From contig NC_133534.1 of NCBI RefSeq assembly GCF_048544455.1, positions 222,856,292 to 222,920,291 on the forward strand: DNA of 64,000 bases, written 5' to 3'. This document shows, piece by piece, positions 12,500 through 24,182 of the stretch. The notes beneath the pieces were generated by a model, which saw only the letters and a list, made by a program, of their open reading frames with translations, was not told where the DNA came from and searched no databases. Within the stretch, counting starts at the first letter, position 1. Each line of letters begins with the position of its first letter. The position numbers and the translations under genes were made by a program. The DNA is from Silene latifolia (taxonomy: Eukaryota; Streptophyta; Magnoliopsida; Caryophyllales; Caryophyllaceae).

Positions 12500-13375
12500 A
12501 GCCCCACTCATCTCATCCGAGCGATAACCCATGTTCCTTAATGTGCACATCCCTTCTGTGGCGGGTTCCACAGAAGACGAATCAAGGGCGTAAAGCCACT
12601 CCCGCAAGTGACTCCACTCAGCCGAGGACGCACCTAGAGAACCACAGACAATCAATCACAACCAGCTGTACAATCAATCATCACCAACTATCAAATCCAA
12701 CACGATACTGATCAATCAACCACAACCAACCAATAACAAAGGCGCTAAACCAACTATACAACAACAATAGACACTCTAGACAATCAACAGTACTGAGTAG
12801 GCGAACCTAGCTACTTTTAGCAACCGCAGCGATTCCGCGACCGACCACAAGATTACAATCAACCATCAAAACCACCTATAACAACCAGCATAACCATCTA
12901 TTACTACTAACATAACCATAACTGAAAACAAGGGAGACGATGATGACGATGACAACATACCTATACAAAACAATCCGGCGTCAAGACCGCTACCCGACTC
13001 AAGCATCCCATCCCCATTGTGAAAACACTCTCAAAGACCTCAAGGAGATGATTCATGGTGAAGGAGAAGAGGAATGATGACATTTAGGTTTAGGAAGAAA
13101 GGTGGAGAAATGATTTGGGCTTCACGATTATACGATTTATAATTTCCCGCTGAACTCAAGTTACTCGATCGAGTAACACACTTACTCGATCGAGTGACCT
13201 CTACTCGATCGAGTTCCCAAGCTACTCGATCGAGTAGCCTCCGCTAGATCGAGTACCACAAACTCAAAGGTTCACAACGTCACAAGGCTTAACTCGTAAG
13301 GTTTCCGAAGGTTAAGATAAGTGCCTAAGGTCAGTCAACGTCGGTCAACGGGTCTCTAGAAGGACGGTTATTATA
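12500..13375 (-). repeat. D left (3') LTR, inner part
   Basis: Collinear with 28254-29125. Ends GGTTATTATA against GGGTATTACA in the partner. Contains a TATA-like word (minus TATAAAT, 13135-13141) and the palindrome array listed separately. Confidence 0.85.
13163..13254. repeat. ACTCGATCGAGT palindrome array in D left LTR
   Basis: Motif starts at 13163, 13184, 13203, 13224, and a degenerate copy at 13243: spacing 21, 19, 21, 19 bp. Lies about 20 bp upstream (sense direction, minus) of the TATA-like word at 13135-13141. Confidence 0.85.
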
Positions 13376-14322
13376 GTCTTTCCTCCTTAAAAAGAACTTC
13401 GTCCCCGAAGTTCAACTCATCCTCCCCCCGATACAAGGCAAACAGAGACTTAAGTAACCTACAACTACCCATTCCGACAACGACAAGTACAAATGCTCCT
13501 AACCACCACCCCACTATGAATGCTCATCGTCCATCATCATCATCTATCTTAATACACATTACACAACACGACTTCCTATCAAATCACCAAACTACATATT
13601 AAATCACCAAGCACACCTTGTATACAAGAACAACCAACTCGTCTATCACTTGTACTCATCTCATGTTATTACTCAAATTAAGCCAACACGACTATCTATT
13701 TATTCCTCCATCAATTACTTGCCAACATTCAGCTACTCACTCAAATCAATTACTTGCCAACAGTCGTTTGTTATCAATTACCCAAAAGCAGATCACTTAC
13801 ACACAACAACATACCATTCCTTTGCCTTTACATTAATTCCTTTATATTATTTCTATTACTCAAACGTGCAACAACAATTCAATTTTTTTAACAACTACCA
13901 CACCATTACATAACAACTTTGTGGACAAATACTTGAAAACGAAATACAACAACATGAGAATTTATTCAACAACTGCAAACTACCACTCAATTATACAATA
14001 ACTACTACTAAATTACTCAAACAACCATTTAAAGTACTATAAAATTGTCATAATTACGTCATTTTCCCATGCGACATTACTCTTTCCCTCTTAAAAGAAA
14101 CTTCGTCCCCGAAGTTCACCATCAAAACAACTTAGTTATTACACAAGGCGATAAATTCTTATTCCATATTGACATTACGAACAAATCATATTATACATCG
14201 ATACTCACAATGATCATGACACATCCTTGACATTACATAGATATGATCCATTTATATGAAACCATCGGATTAGTGAACCACACAATTACGCATTCCGTCA
14301 TCCATTATTATTCATAACATCA
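13376..14322 (-). other. D interior, 3' non-coding part
   Basis: Starts with the reverse complement of a purine tract (minus CTTTTTAAGGAGGAAAGAC) and the word CTTCGTCCCCGAAGTTC. A second similar block (CTTCGTCCCCGAAGTTCACC) lies near 14101-14120, which may be a decayed end of another element. The rest is CA-rich, low-complexity sequence with ORFs that look random. Confidence 0.55.
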
Positions 14323-14689
14323 TGTTCCGGGTGTAATTTCGGAGCAGTGTTGTGACCACGTAAGCTTGTAGAATGATGTCGTTGCTTGTCTCTTCCTTTC
14401 ACTCTTTCCTGTTTAAGATGAACAAACTGAGGGCTCGGCTTGGGGCCGAACGTACTCACTCCGACGCTCAAGTCAGTAAACTTAGAGAGATAAGTTGTGT
14501 GTTACTTGGCAAAGTATATTGTAGAGAGATAAGGGAGTTTATACCAGATTATTATGGTTTTCGGATGTTATTTTCTGATCCTTTTCTCAATGAGAGAAGT
14601 GGAGTATTTATAGACTTTCACCTTTTGTCACGTAGTGGCCAAGTGGCAGAGCAGGTAGAAAGACTATCTTGCCCTCGGCCGAAGGACCC

Positions 14690-15771
14690 TGTTGGAGCCG
14701 GTGTCCTTCAGCTAGTGCGGATAACGTTATTGCACGTACACTTGTACGGACAAGTGGGAGCTTGTTGGGGCTGGTGTCCTCCATAGTTAGTGCAATGACA
14801 TATAAATCTCTAAAAGGATCAAAGGGTATACTTTTGTATTATTATCAGTTGATCTATGTTTATCAATAACGGTTGGCTTGCTAGATAAGTTTGACGTTAT
14901 TGTCATACAGATGGCGGTGATCAACTGGTCCCTAAAAGTCACACCTATAGGATACGTTTGAGAGATGTGACGGTATGAAAATACAGTCATGTTGATGCCT
15001 TATATGACTAAGCGGTTAGTCGGAGTTATTGATTAATAATTAGTCAAACGCGATGTTGAGATAATTATTTAATACGGATTAAATAATACTGGCTAAGGCG
15101 AATTAAGCGGTTAATTCGTAAATTGAATATAAACGGTTATATTTAATTAATGTATATTGAATTAATTATACAATATTGTCATTGTCGGTATGTACCAAAA
15201 AAAAAAATATTGTCATTGTCGGACAAGTATTAATATGTCGACTAATTCATGTTACTAGTCGATATTTTATTATCCGATAACGAGTGACGATTTATAATTA
15301 AAACCCGTCATATACATTTAGCGATACGAGTCGGACCACGAGTTAAATAAGGAGAAAGTGGAAAGCCCACTCCCTCCCCTAAGCAAACTCACGGCCGAAT
15401 GAACAAAAGGAGAGCTTCTCTCCTTTTGACCTAATCCTTTTTGTCATTTGCACAAAAATTAGGGTTTCGGAGCAATTTTCTCTGAAATTCTAGATCTCAC
15501 ATCAAAACTCACAAAAAGGCTCTCTCAATATTGCAAGGCAATTAGAGAGTAATTTCTAGCACAAGGGGCATAGTCTCAGACGATCTTGGGTGCAACAATT
15601 AGGAGGAAATCTACGTTGATTTCTGTTCATTAGGCCGAATTGCACAAGGACCCGAGGTTGATTCTTATTCTCTTATCGTTTCTCTTGTTTTTCGTTTATG
15701 ACAATTAATCACATGTTAAATTGCGTTATAATCCTCAATTTTAATGGGTTTTATACGGATATTATCCCACA
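14690..15771 (+). repeat. A 5' LTR (1082 bp)
   Basis: TGTTGG...CCCACA. Longer than the 3' LTR by a 34-bp segment at about 15187-15220, containing an A-run and a second copy of ATATTGTCATTGTCGG. The first 73 bp end in a second copy of the LTR start (TGTTGGGGC at 14763), preceded by the same ACTTGTACGGACAAGTGGGAG that precedes the 3' LTR. Confidence 0.93.
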
Positions 15772-15773
15772 AG

Positions 15774-15785
15774 TGGTATCAGAGC
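15774..15785 (+). promoter_or_regulatory. A primer binding site (initiator Met tRNA)
   Basis: TGGTATCAGAGC, 2 bp after the LTR end CCCACA. Confidence 0.9.
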
Positions 15786-17474
15786 GAGGCCACGTAAATT
15801 TTTCATCGTGATTTTCATAAAACGATTTGAATCGATATTTTTTTTTTTTTTGCCTTGAAAACCGTGCGGCCGGAATTTTTTTGAAAACCGTGAGATGTTG
15901 TTCTCGGCTGTTTTCATGTGCTCGATCGTTTGGTTTTGTTTTCGTTTCGTTTTTGCATATTGTTATTATAAACGGTCATTATAGCAATATGTTAAGGTTT
16001 TATCAATTGTTGATTTAATTTTATACGGATTAGATCAATTTGCAATTGGTTTTATTTTGTCAAAACGATAATGTTTTGATGTTTTTGCTCTCGGCAAAAC
16101 CGCTGAAAAAAAAAAAAAAAAATCGTGTTTTTTTTTTCTTTTGTCCGAGCTGTTTTTTTTTGTTCGAAATTTGTTCGAAATTTTTCCTCTTTTGGCCATA
16201 AAATGTACATTATACGTATTTTGTACACTCGCTTGATTGTGAAACGGTTCACACACGTACCATTTAGTTATTTTAAAGCGATTTAAAGTAACGAATTGTA
16301 ATGGATTAAAAATTTAGATGATAAAAGCGGTTTTGTCACATAATTTTAATCGTTATAAGGTGGTTTGGATAAATTTAACATAATTACGGAATTATGTCAC
16401 GAATAAATTTTTGTTTTAGTTGATGCATCTTTTATTTATCGTTACTTTTGAATGCCATGAATGTTTTTTTATTACGTATTTAATTTTACAAACGGTTGTA
16501 ACTTAGTGTGGCCTTAGTAGAACGTGTTACCGTAATGATGGAACACGGTCTTGGTTGTATTTTGAGATCTCGGATCTCCGTTTTGGTTTTTTCCTTGTAA
16601 TTACAGTTTTAATTTAGAATGTAAATAAGTTTATATTTTGTAAATTTTTAAATTGTATTTTTGAGAAGACCAAAGATGGAGATCGGATGCTCACTCTCGC
16701 TGCATGAATCAAGATGGAACATCAAGACAAGCTTCTCGGGTCCAACAGTGGATTCCAAAGTTGTATTATGTTCATTTTGCTAGGATAGGCCACACTAGGA
16801 CTTTTATTTACGTTTTGCATTCTTTTATGTTTTTCATCGTAACGATAGTTTGCATCATATTCCGCCTAAAACCAAACCACCTAATATTTGCATGAAAACT
16901 GACTCATATAGAGGTCACGCGTTAGTTTTCTATGACATACAGATGTCACACGGTATTAATAAGCCATCACCTAAGTTAATTCATACACGTTATGCTAGAT
17001 TTTCGTTCACTTAAAATGAATTAAACTAAGTTGATGGGATCTTCCTCGTATAACCAAAAATTGAGAATAGTCTTTATAGGTCAAACTCCAATGAATCCCT
17101 TCTTCGTCGGTAGGCATAATATGACCCCTTCTACGTCGGGTAAGTTGGAACTGATTGACCTATTTTATCTCAACACTATGGTCACTCGTACGATCCTGTG
17201 ATTATGGTGGACTAAAGATAGGATTTATGGAAATCTATCGACCAAGAGTTCTAACGGTAGAACTAGTCAAATAGTTGGCTTATCAATTTACGGAAATTGA
17301 GTCTTGGGATCATTTGTATAATTCTTGAGGTAGATCGATTATACAAGTGCAATGAGTCTACAAGTTAAAATGAATTTTAAAATAGACTTAAATCACCTCG
17401 ATGAGTTGCTTATTACGTTTTGTTTTTCCTTCTTTTCAGTGTAGAACACGATCATTTGAACTGCATATAACAAA
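15786..17474 (+). other. A untranslated leader
   Basis: A 1.7-kb stretch between primer site and gag ATG, T-rich with homopolymer runs (15840-15850, 16105-16160). No ORF longer than about 75 codons. Would hold the RNA packaging signal. Confidence 0.6.
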
Positions 17475-20030
17475 ATGGCTGGTCTTATAGACGACCCAAT
17501 GCCAAGTGCCACATTGGACCGTGAGTCCTGGCTTCGGATCTTCATGAATCAGATGAATCAGTCTACTCGACTAAAGAATGATGGATCAAACTTCGCGGAA
17601 TGGGAGGCAGCATTACGGAATGCTGCCATTGCTGACGGGAAGCTCAAACATTTGATAGAGCCCATCCCGCCAAACCCAGGCCCCACGGCTGGAGCTAACG
17701 AGATCGCCAAGTATAGCGATTTCGTCATGGAAGCGGGTGCGATCAAGAACGTACTCATTTTTACAATGGAATCCAATTTGCAGAAACGCTTCATAGCCCA
17801 AGGTGCAAACAAGATTTTCACCACGCTCACTAAGGAATTCTCGAAAGCACCGAGAATCGTGACCTATGAGCATACATGTCGCTTCTTTGAGGCGAAACTC
17901 CAGAAGGGCCAACCAGTTAGCCCACACATTCTCAGCATGATTGAGAATGTCGAGAAACTGGAGGCACTTGATTGTAAGATCAGCGAGAACATCGTGATTG
18001 ACCGCATGCTTCATTCACTCCACGATGGTTTTGCGCTCTTCAGAGCCAATTACTATATGAATGATTTGAAGAAAAGTCCTCATGCACTACACTCCCTTCT
18101 CGTACAGACCGAGAAGGACATGAAGTTTAGTGGGAGCATGAAACAGGATGTTCTCGTTGTGTCAAACAAGGGCAAGGGTAAGGGCAAAGCTCGGCGAGAC
18201 CTAGCAGAGGTGTCGAAGTTTAAGAAGTCGGGATCAGGTAATAGTGGGCCTGGTGAGTCGAGCACCTCACTAGGCACGACAAAGAGCAAGAACGGTAACA
18301 TGGAATGCCATCATTGCCACAAGACTGGGCATTGGAGGCGTACATGTCCTGTATACCATGAGGACATAAAAGCAGATCGCGTTACTCCTGTTGGTATGTC
18401 TACTACTTCTTCTTTTATTCATATGATTGAGATTAACCACGCAAGTTACGGAACTTGGGTACTAGATACTGGTTGTGGTTCTCATCTGTGCAATCATGTG
18501 CAGGGGCTCCGAAACATCGAACCCCTCGTAAAGGGTGAGGTGGACCTGCGTGTCGGGAATGGAGCACGAGTGGCTGCCGTCTCGAGGGGAACATATATGA
18601 TCCAGCTTCCTAGCGGATTTGAGTTATTTTTATATAACTGCTATTATGTACCCAGTTTATCTAAAAACATTATTTCAGTTTCTGCACTTGACAAACTTGG
18701 TTTTTCATTTGTAATAGAGAATAATAGTTGCATTTTCTCGTTACACGATATGATTTATGGCAAGGCAGTCTCCATGAATGGAATTTATGTTTTAGATCAA
18801 ACCACCGAAATATTGCACGTAATGAATAAGAAGTTAAAGGTTGGTGACAAAGATCAAACTTATCTATGGCACTGCCGTATGGGACACATTAATGAGAAAC
18901 GCGTTAAACAGCTCATACAGAATGGAGCTATCTCGGCCTTTGATTTTCTATCATTTGGCACGTGTGAATCATGTCTCATTGGTAAGATGACTCGAATTTC
19001 CTTCAAAGGTGTTGGAATGCGCGCTGCTGACCTATTAGGACTCATACATATGGATGTGTGTGGACCTATGTCAATCACCGCACGAGAAGGCTATAGGTAT
19101 TTCATCACTTTCACGGATGATTTATGTAGATATGGCTATGTCTACTTAATAAAGCATAAAAGTGAGTCCTTTGAGAAATTCAAAGAATACCAGAATCGGG
19201 TACAGAACCAACTGGGTAGAAAGATTAAAACAATACGTTCAGATCGTGGTGGCGAGTATCTTTCACACGAGTTTGATCAACACCTTAAGGACTGTGGGAT
19301 TGTCTTACAGTTAACTCCACCTGGAACACCTCAGTTGAATGGTGTGTCCGAACGGAGAAATCGAACACTACTTGATATGGTTCGATCCATGATGAGTCAC
19401 ACCGTATTGCCTGATTCATTGTGGGGTTATGCTCTTCTGTCAGCTGCTCTAATACTTAACCGAAGTCCGTCTAAAGCTGTTGACAAGACTCCATATGAAC
19501 TATGGAAGGGAACGGTCCCTAACTTGTCCTTTATACGGGTTTGGGGCTGCGAGGCTTTTGTCAAGTGGAGACACGAGGATAAGCTCGGCCCGCGATCGGT
19601 CATGACATACTTTATAGGTTATCCTAAAGGAACATTTGGTCATTACTTCTATTCGCCAACCGAACAACGTGTATTTGTTGCGGCTAGTGCGACATTCTTA
19701 GAGAAGGAGTTTCTCGAGAACGCGAAGAGTAATAGAACCTTCGAGCTGTCGGAGATTCCAGAACCAAATGCCGAGCAACCGTTGGAGGAACTAGTTCCTT
19801 CAATCCCGGCTGCGGTTAATATTCCTGAGGAACCTAGGAGGTCGGGTAGAGTCTCTATTCCTCCGGACAGATACATTGGTATGGTCGAGGAACATAACAT
19901 AGATGACATTCTGCTCTTAACGAGTAGTGAACCCGCAACCTATAAAGGTGCCATGACTAGTTCCGACTCAAAGCTATGGCTTGAGGCCATGCAATCTGAG
20001 ATGGACTCCATGTATGAGAACAACGTATGA
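17475..20030 (+). pseudogene. Copia gag-protease-integrase, 851 codons, ended by a premature stop
   Basis: ATG at 17475 (AACAAAATGGCT). Gag occupies about residues 1-260, with a basic GKGKGKAR stretch near 233 and a CCHC knuckle at Cys278-Cys291. Protease has WVLDTGCGSH (Asp331). Then come the GAG-pre-integrase HX...CX2C region and an integrase core with HMDVCGP, RSDRGGEY and GVSERRNRTLLD. The frame closes at TGA 20028-20030, where a conserved tryptophan codon is expected just before the RT domain. Copia polyproteins continue straight into RT, so this is a truncating mutation. Confidence 0.93.
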
Positions 20031-21505
20031 GATCTTGTTGACTTACCTGCTAGGTTCGTCCCCTACAATGCAAATGGCTTTACAAGATAAAGCATTCTGT
20101 GGAAGGTCAACAAGATATCTATAAAGCACGACTAGTTGCTAAAGGTTTCACCCAAGTGCCAGGTTTGCACTACGATGAAATTTTTGCACCTGTAGTCATG
20201 CTGCGTTCCATTCGGATTATCTTAGCGATTGCCGCTTTTCATGACTATGAAATTTGGTAGATGGATGTGAAAACCGCCTTCTTAAACGGTTATTTGGAGG
20301 AAGAGTTATACATGGTACAACCCGAAGGTTTCATCGATCCTGAACATCCTAAGAAAGTGTGCAGGCTTAAGCGTTCCATTTATGGACTTAAGCAAGCTTC
20401 TCGGAGTTGGAATCATCGCTTCGACTAAGTGATAAAGGAGAATGGATTTACTCGATCGGTCGAGGAACCATGTCTATATATCAAGTCGAGTGGGAGCAAG
20501 ATTGTCTTCCTAATATTGTATGTTGATGACATACTCCTGATCGGGAATGACATACCTCTCTTAACTTCGGTAAAAGTATGGTTGAAGAACCATTTCCAGA
20601 TGAAAGATCTGGGTGAGGCACAAAGAATTTTGGGCATCCGTATCTATCGAGATAGATCACGTCGGATGTTAACTCTCAGTCAGGAGTCTTACATAGACAA
20701 GATCCTAGAGAGATTCAGCATGACTAACTTCAAAAAGGGGTTTCTTCCTATGGCTCCAGGGGTGCATTTGAGCAAGTCTCAGGCACCAGAGACACCGGAA
20801 GAGAAAGAGCGCATGACCCGGATTCCTTATGCTTCGGCTATAGGATCAATCATGTATGCCATGATATGCACACGTCCGGACGTCGCATATGCATTGAGTA
20901 TGACAAGTCGATTCCAACAGCATCCAGGTGAATCACATTGGATGGCTGTCAAGAACATTCTTAAGTACCTACGGAGGACTAAAGATTGGGCATTGACTTA
21001 TGGAGGTGATCAAAAGCTATGCGCAACCGGTTACGCAGATGCTAGCTTCCAAACGGATCGAGATGACTCGAAATCTCAGTCTGGATTCGTTTTTACTCTT
21101 AATGGCGCTGCAGTCAGCTGGAAGAGTTCCAAACAAAGTGTTACAGCAGATTCTACGACTGAGTCCGAGTACTATGCCGCGTCTGAAGCTGCAAAGGAAG
21201 CGATATGGATGCGTCAATTCTTACAAGGACTATCTGTAGTGCCTAGTTCGAATGACCCGATCACCATCTATTGCGACAATAGAGGGGCCATCTTCCAGGC
21301 TAAGGAGCCTAAGTCTAGCAACAAGTCTAGACATGTACAACGGAAAGCTCATCTAATCCGAGATTACGTGGAGCAAAAAGAGGTAGTGATAGAAAAGATT
21401 GCTACAGATGATAATATAGCAGATCCTCTCACTAAACCATTACGACAAGATAAGCATGAAGGGCATGTTAATTCCATGGGAATTAAATGTGTTCCTGAGT
21501 TGTAG
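20031..21505 (+). pseudogene. Copia reverse transcriptase-RNase H, broken by a frameshift and stops
   Basis: RT sequence continues after the TGA. A frameshift lies in 20040-20120. Further stops are TAG 20258-20260 (after EIW) and TAA 20426-20428 (after HRFD). From 20429 the frame is open for 358 codons with LYVDDILLIGND, an RNase H with GYADASFQTD and TESEYYAASEAAKEA, and CDNRGAIFQAKEP near the end. It stops at TAG 21503-21505. The breaks make a functional RT from this copy unlikely although the LTRs are nearly identical, so it was probably mobilised in trans or mutated after insertion. Confidence 0.92.
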
Positions 21506-22287
21506 TACTCTTTTATGGATTAGATTCATTTTCTCGTGTACTCTATACGACATCATCGTTTTGATATTTATATATTTTGTTTTTCATGTGGAGTTGTACG
21601 ACAATTTTGAACACCACAAAGTGAACTGAACAAACATTATATTTTGGTCCTTAATTGCCCCCGTGAGCTGATAACTCTGGCAATTATTTTGTGATGTTGG
21701 TTGATGGTGGGTTCAACGAGCCATAAGTCAAACGCTTGACTGACCAATCACAGAGGTGAGTTATACGGATATCTCGTAGGACACAATTGTGACAACGACG
21801 TGGAGTCCTAAATGTTTTATAACATTCGGTGCCAGGTCGTGGATAGGACCTCCATGGTGATCCTAAGAGTCGATTCTTTTGACTATCGACTGTCTCTTGA
21901 GATTAAGGCAGATTTTGGGTGACTTTGGTTTTTTTCTCACGGTCATCCGTAACAGGGGGCCAAGTAGATTTTTTCTGGGTCATTTCATGCTGTGCTTAGA
22001 TCGGCAGGAGTCGAGTTGAAGGAAATATTCAGCCTTTATCAGGTACTCGATATTTCTCAGGGCCACTCGAGGAGTCAGAATCGAAATGCATGGCCATGCT
22101 CGAATACGAATTCGTTTTATCAGTTAAGTTACTCTCTAGTCGGGGAAACCACTCTTGATACAGATCGTTTGTAAAATACGACCATGCGGATACGGATCTG
22201 CAAATTGTTTTACATTGAGTGGGAGAAATTTTAAATGGATATGAGAATCGGTTATCACACATACACTTGTACGGACAAGTGGGAGTT
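21506..22287 (+). other. A 3' non-coding region with hairpin and polypurine tract
   Basis: Non-coding. Ends with ACTTGT-ACGG-ACAAGT (an inverted repeat, 22266-22281), then GGGAGTT, then the LTR. The hairpin and purine run directly precede plus-strand initiation. Confidence 0.6.
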
Positions 22288-23335
22288 TGTTGGAGCCGGT
22301 GTCCTCCAGCTAGTGCGGATAACGTTATTGCACGTACACTTGTACGGACAAGTGGAAGCTTGTTGGGGCTGGTGTCCTCCACAGTTAGTGCAATGACATA
22401 TAAATCTCTAAAAGGATCAAAGGGTATACTTTTGTATTATTATCAGTTGATCCACGTTTATCAATAACGGTTGGCTTGCTAGATAAGTTTGACGTTATTG
22501 TCATACAGATGGCGGTGATCAACTGGACCCTAAAAGTCACACCTATAGGATACGTTTGAGAGATGTGACGGTATGAAAATACAGTCATGTTGATGCCTTA
22601 TATGACTAAGCGGTTAGTCGGAGTTATTGACTAATAATTAGTCAAACGCGATGTTGAGATAATTATTTAATACGGATTAAATAATACTGGCTAAGGCGAA
22701 TTAAGCGGTTAATTCGTAAATTGAATATAAACGGTTATATTTAATTAATGTATATTGAATTAATTATACAATATTGTCATTGTCGGACAAGTATTAATAT
22801 GTCGACTAATTCATGTTACTAGTCGATATTTTATTATCCGATAACGAGTGACGATTTATAATTAAAACCCGTCATATACATTTAGCGATACGAGTCGGAC
22901 CACGAGTTAAATAAGGAGAAAGTGGAAAGCCCACTCCCTCCCCTAAGCAAACTCACGGCCGAATGAACAAAAGGAGAGCTTCTCTCCTTTTGACCTAATC
23001 CTTTTTGTCATTTGCACAAAAATTAGGGTTTCGGAGCAATTTTCTCTGAAATTCTAGATCTCACATCAAAACTCACAAAAAGGCTCTCTCAATATTGCAA
23101 GGCAATTAGAGAGTAATTTCTAGCACAAGGGGCATAGTCTCAGACGATCTTGGGTGCAACAATTAGGAGAAAATCTACGTTGATTTCTGTTCATTAGGCC
23201 AAATTGCACAAGGACCCAAGGTTGATTCTTATTCTCTTATCGTTTCTCTTGTTTTTCGTTTATGACAATTAATCACATGTTAAATTGCGTTATAATCCTC
23301 AATTTTAATGGGTTTTATACGGATATTATCCCACA
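22288..23335 (+). repeat. A 3' LTR (1048 bp)
   Basis: Aligns with 14690-15771 end to end, ending CCCACA. Lacks the 34-bp insertion. Followed by target duplication GACCC. Confidence 0.94.
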
Positions 23336-23825
23336 GACCCATGGCAGGCCGGCAGGCCTGGTTGACTCCATGCCGAGGGGACTGGATGTGAGTACGCGGA
23401 TATGCCTCTCGGCCGGCTAGTTGCCGAGACCGAGACCCAAGTGACAGGCCGGCATGCTTCGTCGGCTAGGCCGTCCTTCTTGTTGGCTTGTTGTCTTTTG
23501 GCTTTGACCTTGGTCAATATGTTGACTTGGTCAGCGGGTGCAGAATATGCCCCATCACATCAAATAATATCTTATGTGACCACACCACATATGCAAAAAG
23601 AAACATAACCACCATACACTATATTACTTGAGATAATTTGATTTAGCATGTGAAATTATGTAAACAACACCTAAATTGTATAAACCACACAAATACTTAC
23701 AACCGTATAACCACACTTGAGACTCGACAATGATGTCATCCACCCAAAACAATAAACATTATCACAAGAACCACCAGCTTGAAGATACAAACAAATTGGA
23801 AGCGAAATATACACCATACAGGGGT

Positions 23826-23976
23826 ACTCGATCGAGCTCGTAAAACACTCGATCGAGTTGACGTTACTCGATCGAGTTCATCAGCTACTCGATCGAGTAA
23901 GTCGAGATCAGAACACACCCCCAAAGTCACTCCTGCAGTTACTCGATAGAGTGAGGGGCACTCGATCGAGTAGCCA
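23826..23976. repeat. ACTCGATCGAGT palindrome array downstream of the D ORF
   Basis: Motif starts at 23826 (last base altered), 23847, 23866 and 23887 (spacing 21, 19, 21). Two more (one degenerate, ACTCGATAGAGT) follow near 23940-23971 after a gap. Confidence 0.8.
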
Positions 23977-24182
23977 TAGGTCGGAATTCTCCAAAGTGCT
24001 ACCTCGTGAAGCTAAGGAAACATGCACATAAGTCGGAAATTCATTTCCGACACTAGCAACCTGCATCATAAGTCTGAAAAGAATCCAAAATACGGCCTTA
24101 TGGCCAAAATACAAACCAAAGTCTACGAAAGTACTAATAACCAAGTACCAACAAACCAACAAACCATCAAAACAAGTATCAA

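Larger units (their letters stand above)
14690..23335 (+). mobile_element. Ty1/copia retrotransposon A, recent but coding-defective
   Basis: Near-identical LTRs (14690-15771 and 22288-23335), a perfect target duplication GACCC (14685-14689 and 23336-23340), a Met-tRNA primer site after the left LTR, and a gag-protease-integrase-RT-RNase H order that defines copia. I count roughly ten point differences between the LTRs plus one 34-bp length difference, so the insertion is young. The pol region carries stops and a frameshift. This is the innermost insertion at its site (inside a solo LTR, inside D). Confidence 0.95.
14323..23557. mobile_element. Solo LTR (584 bp) split by copia element A
   Basis: Left part 14323-14689 begins TGTTCCGGGTG; right part 23341-23557 ends GCCCCATCA. 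Both outer flanks are CATCA (14318-14322 and 23558-23562), a perfect 5-bp target duplication. With A and its duplicated GACCC removed, a 584-bp TG...CA sequence without internal region remains, which is the mark of a solo LTR. A TATA-like TATTTATAG is at 14606-14614 on plus, but orientation is not certain. Family not recognised. Confidence 0.75.

Noticed and set aside
13163-13254. CRISPR-like array (short repeats with about 8-bp spacers)
   Set aside because: Spacers of 7-9 bp are far too short, the repeats are palindromes in eukaryotic LTRs, and there are no cas genes.
14373-14786. 137-codon plus-strand ORF
   Set aside because: It runs across the solo LTR, the target duplication and the start of the A LTR, so it is a junction artefact.
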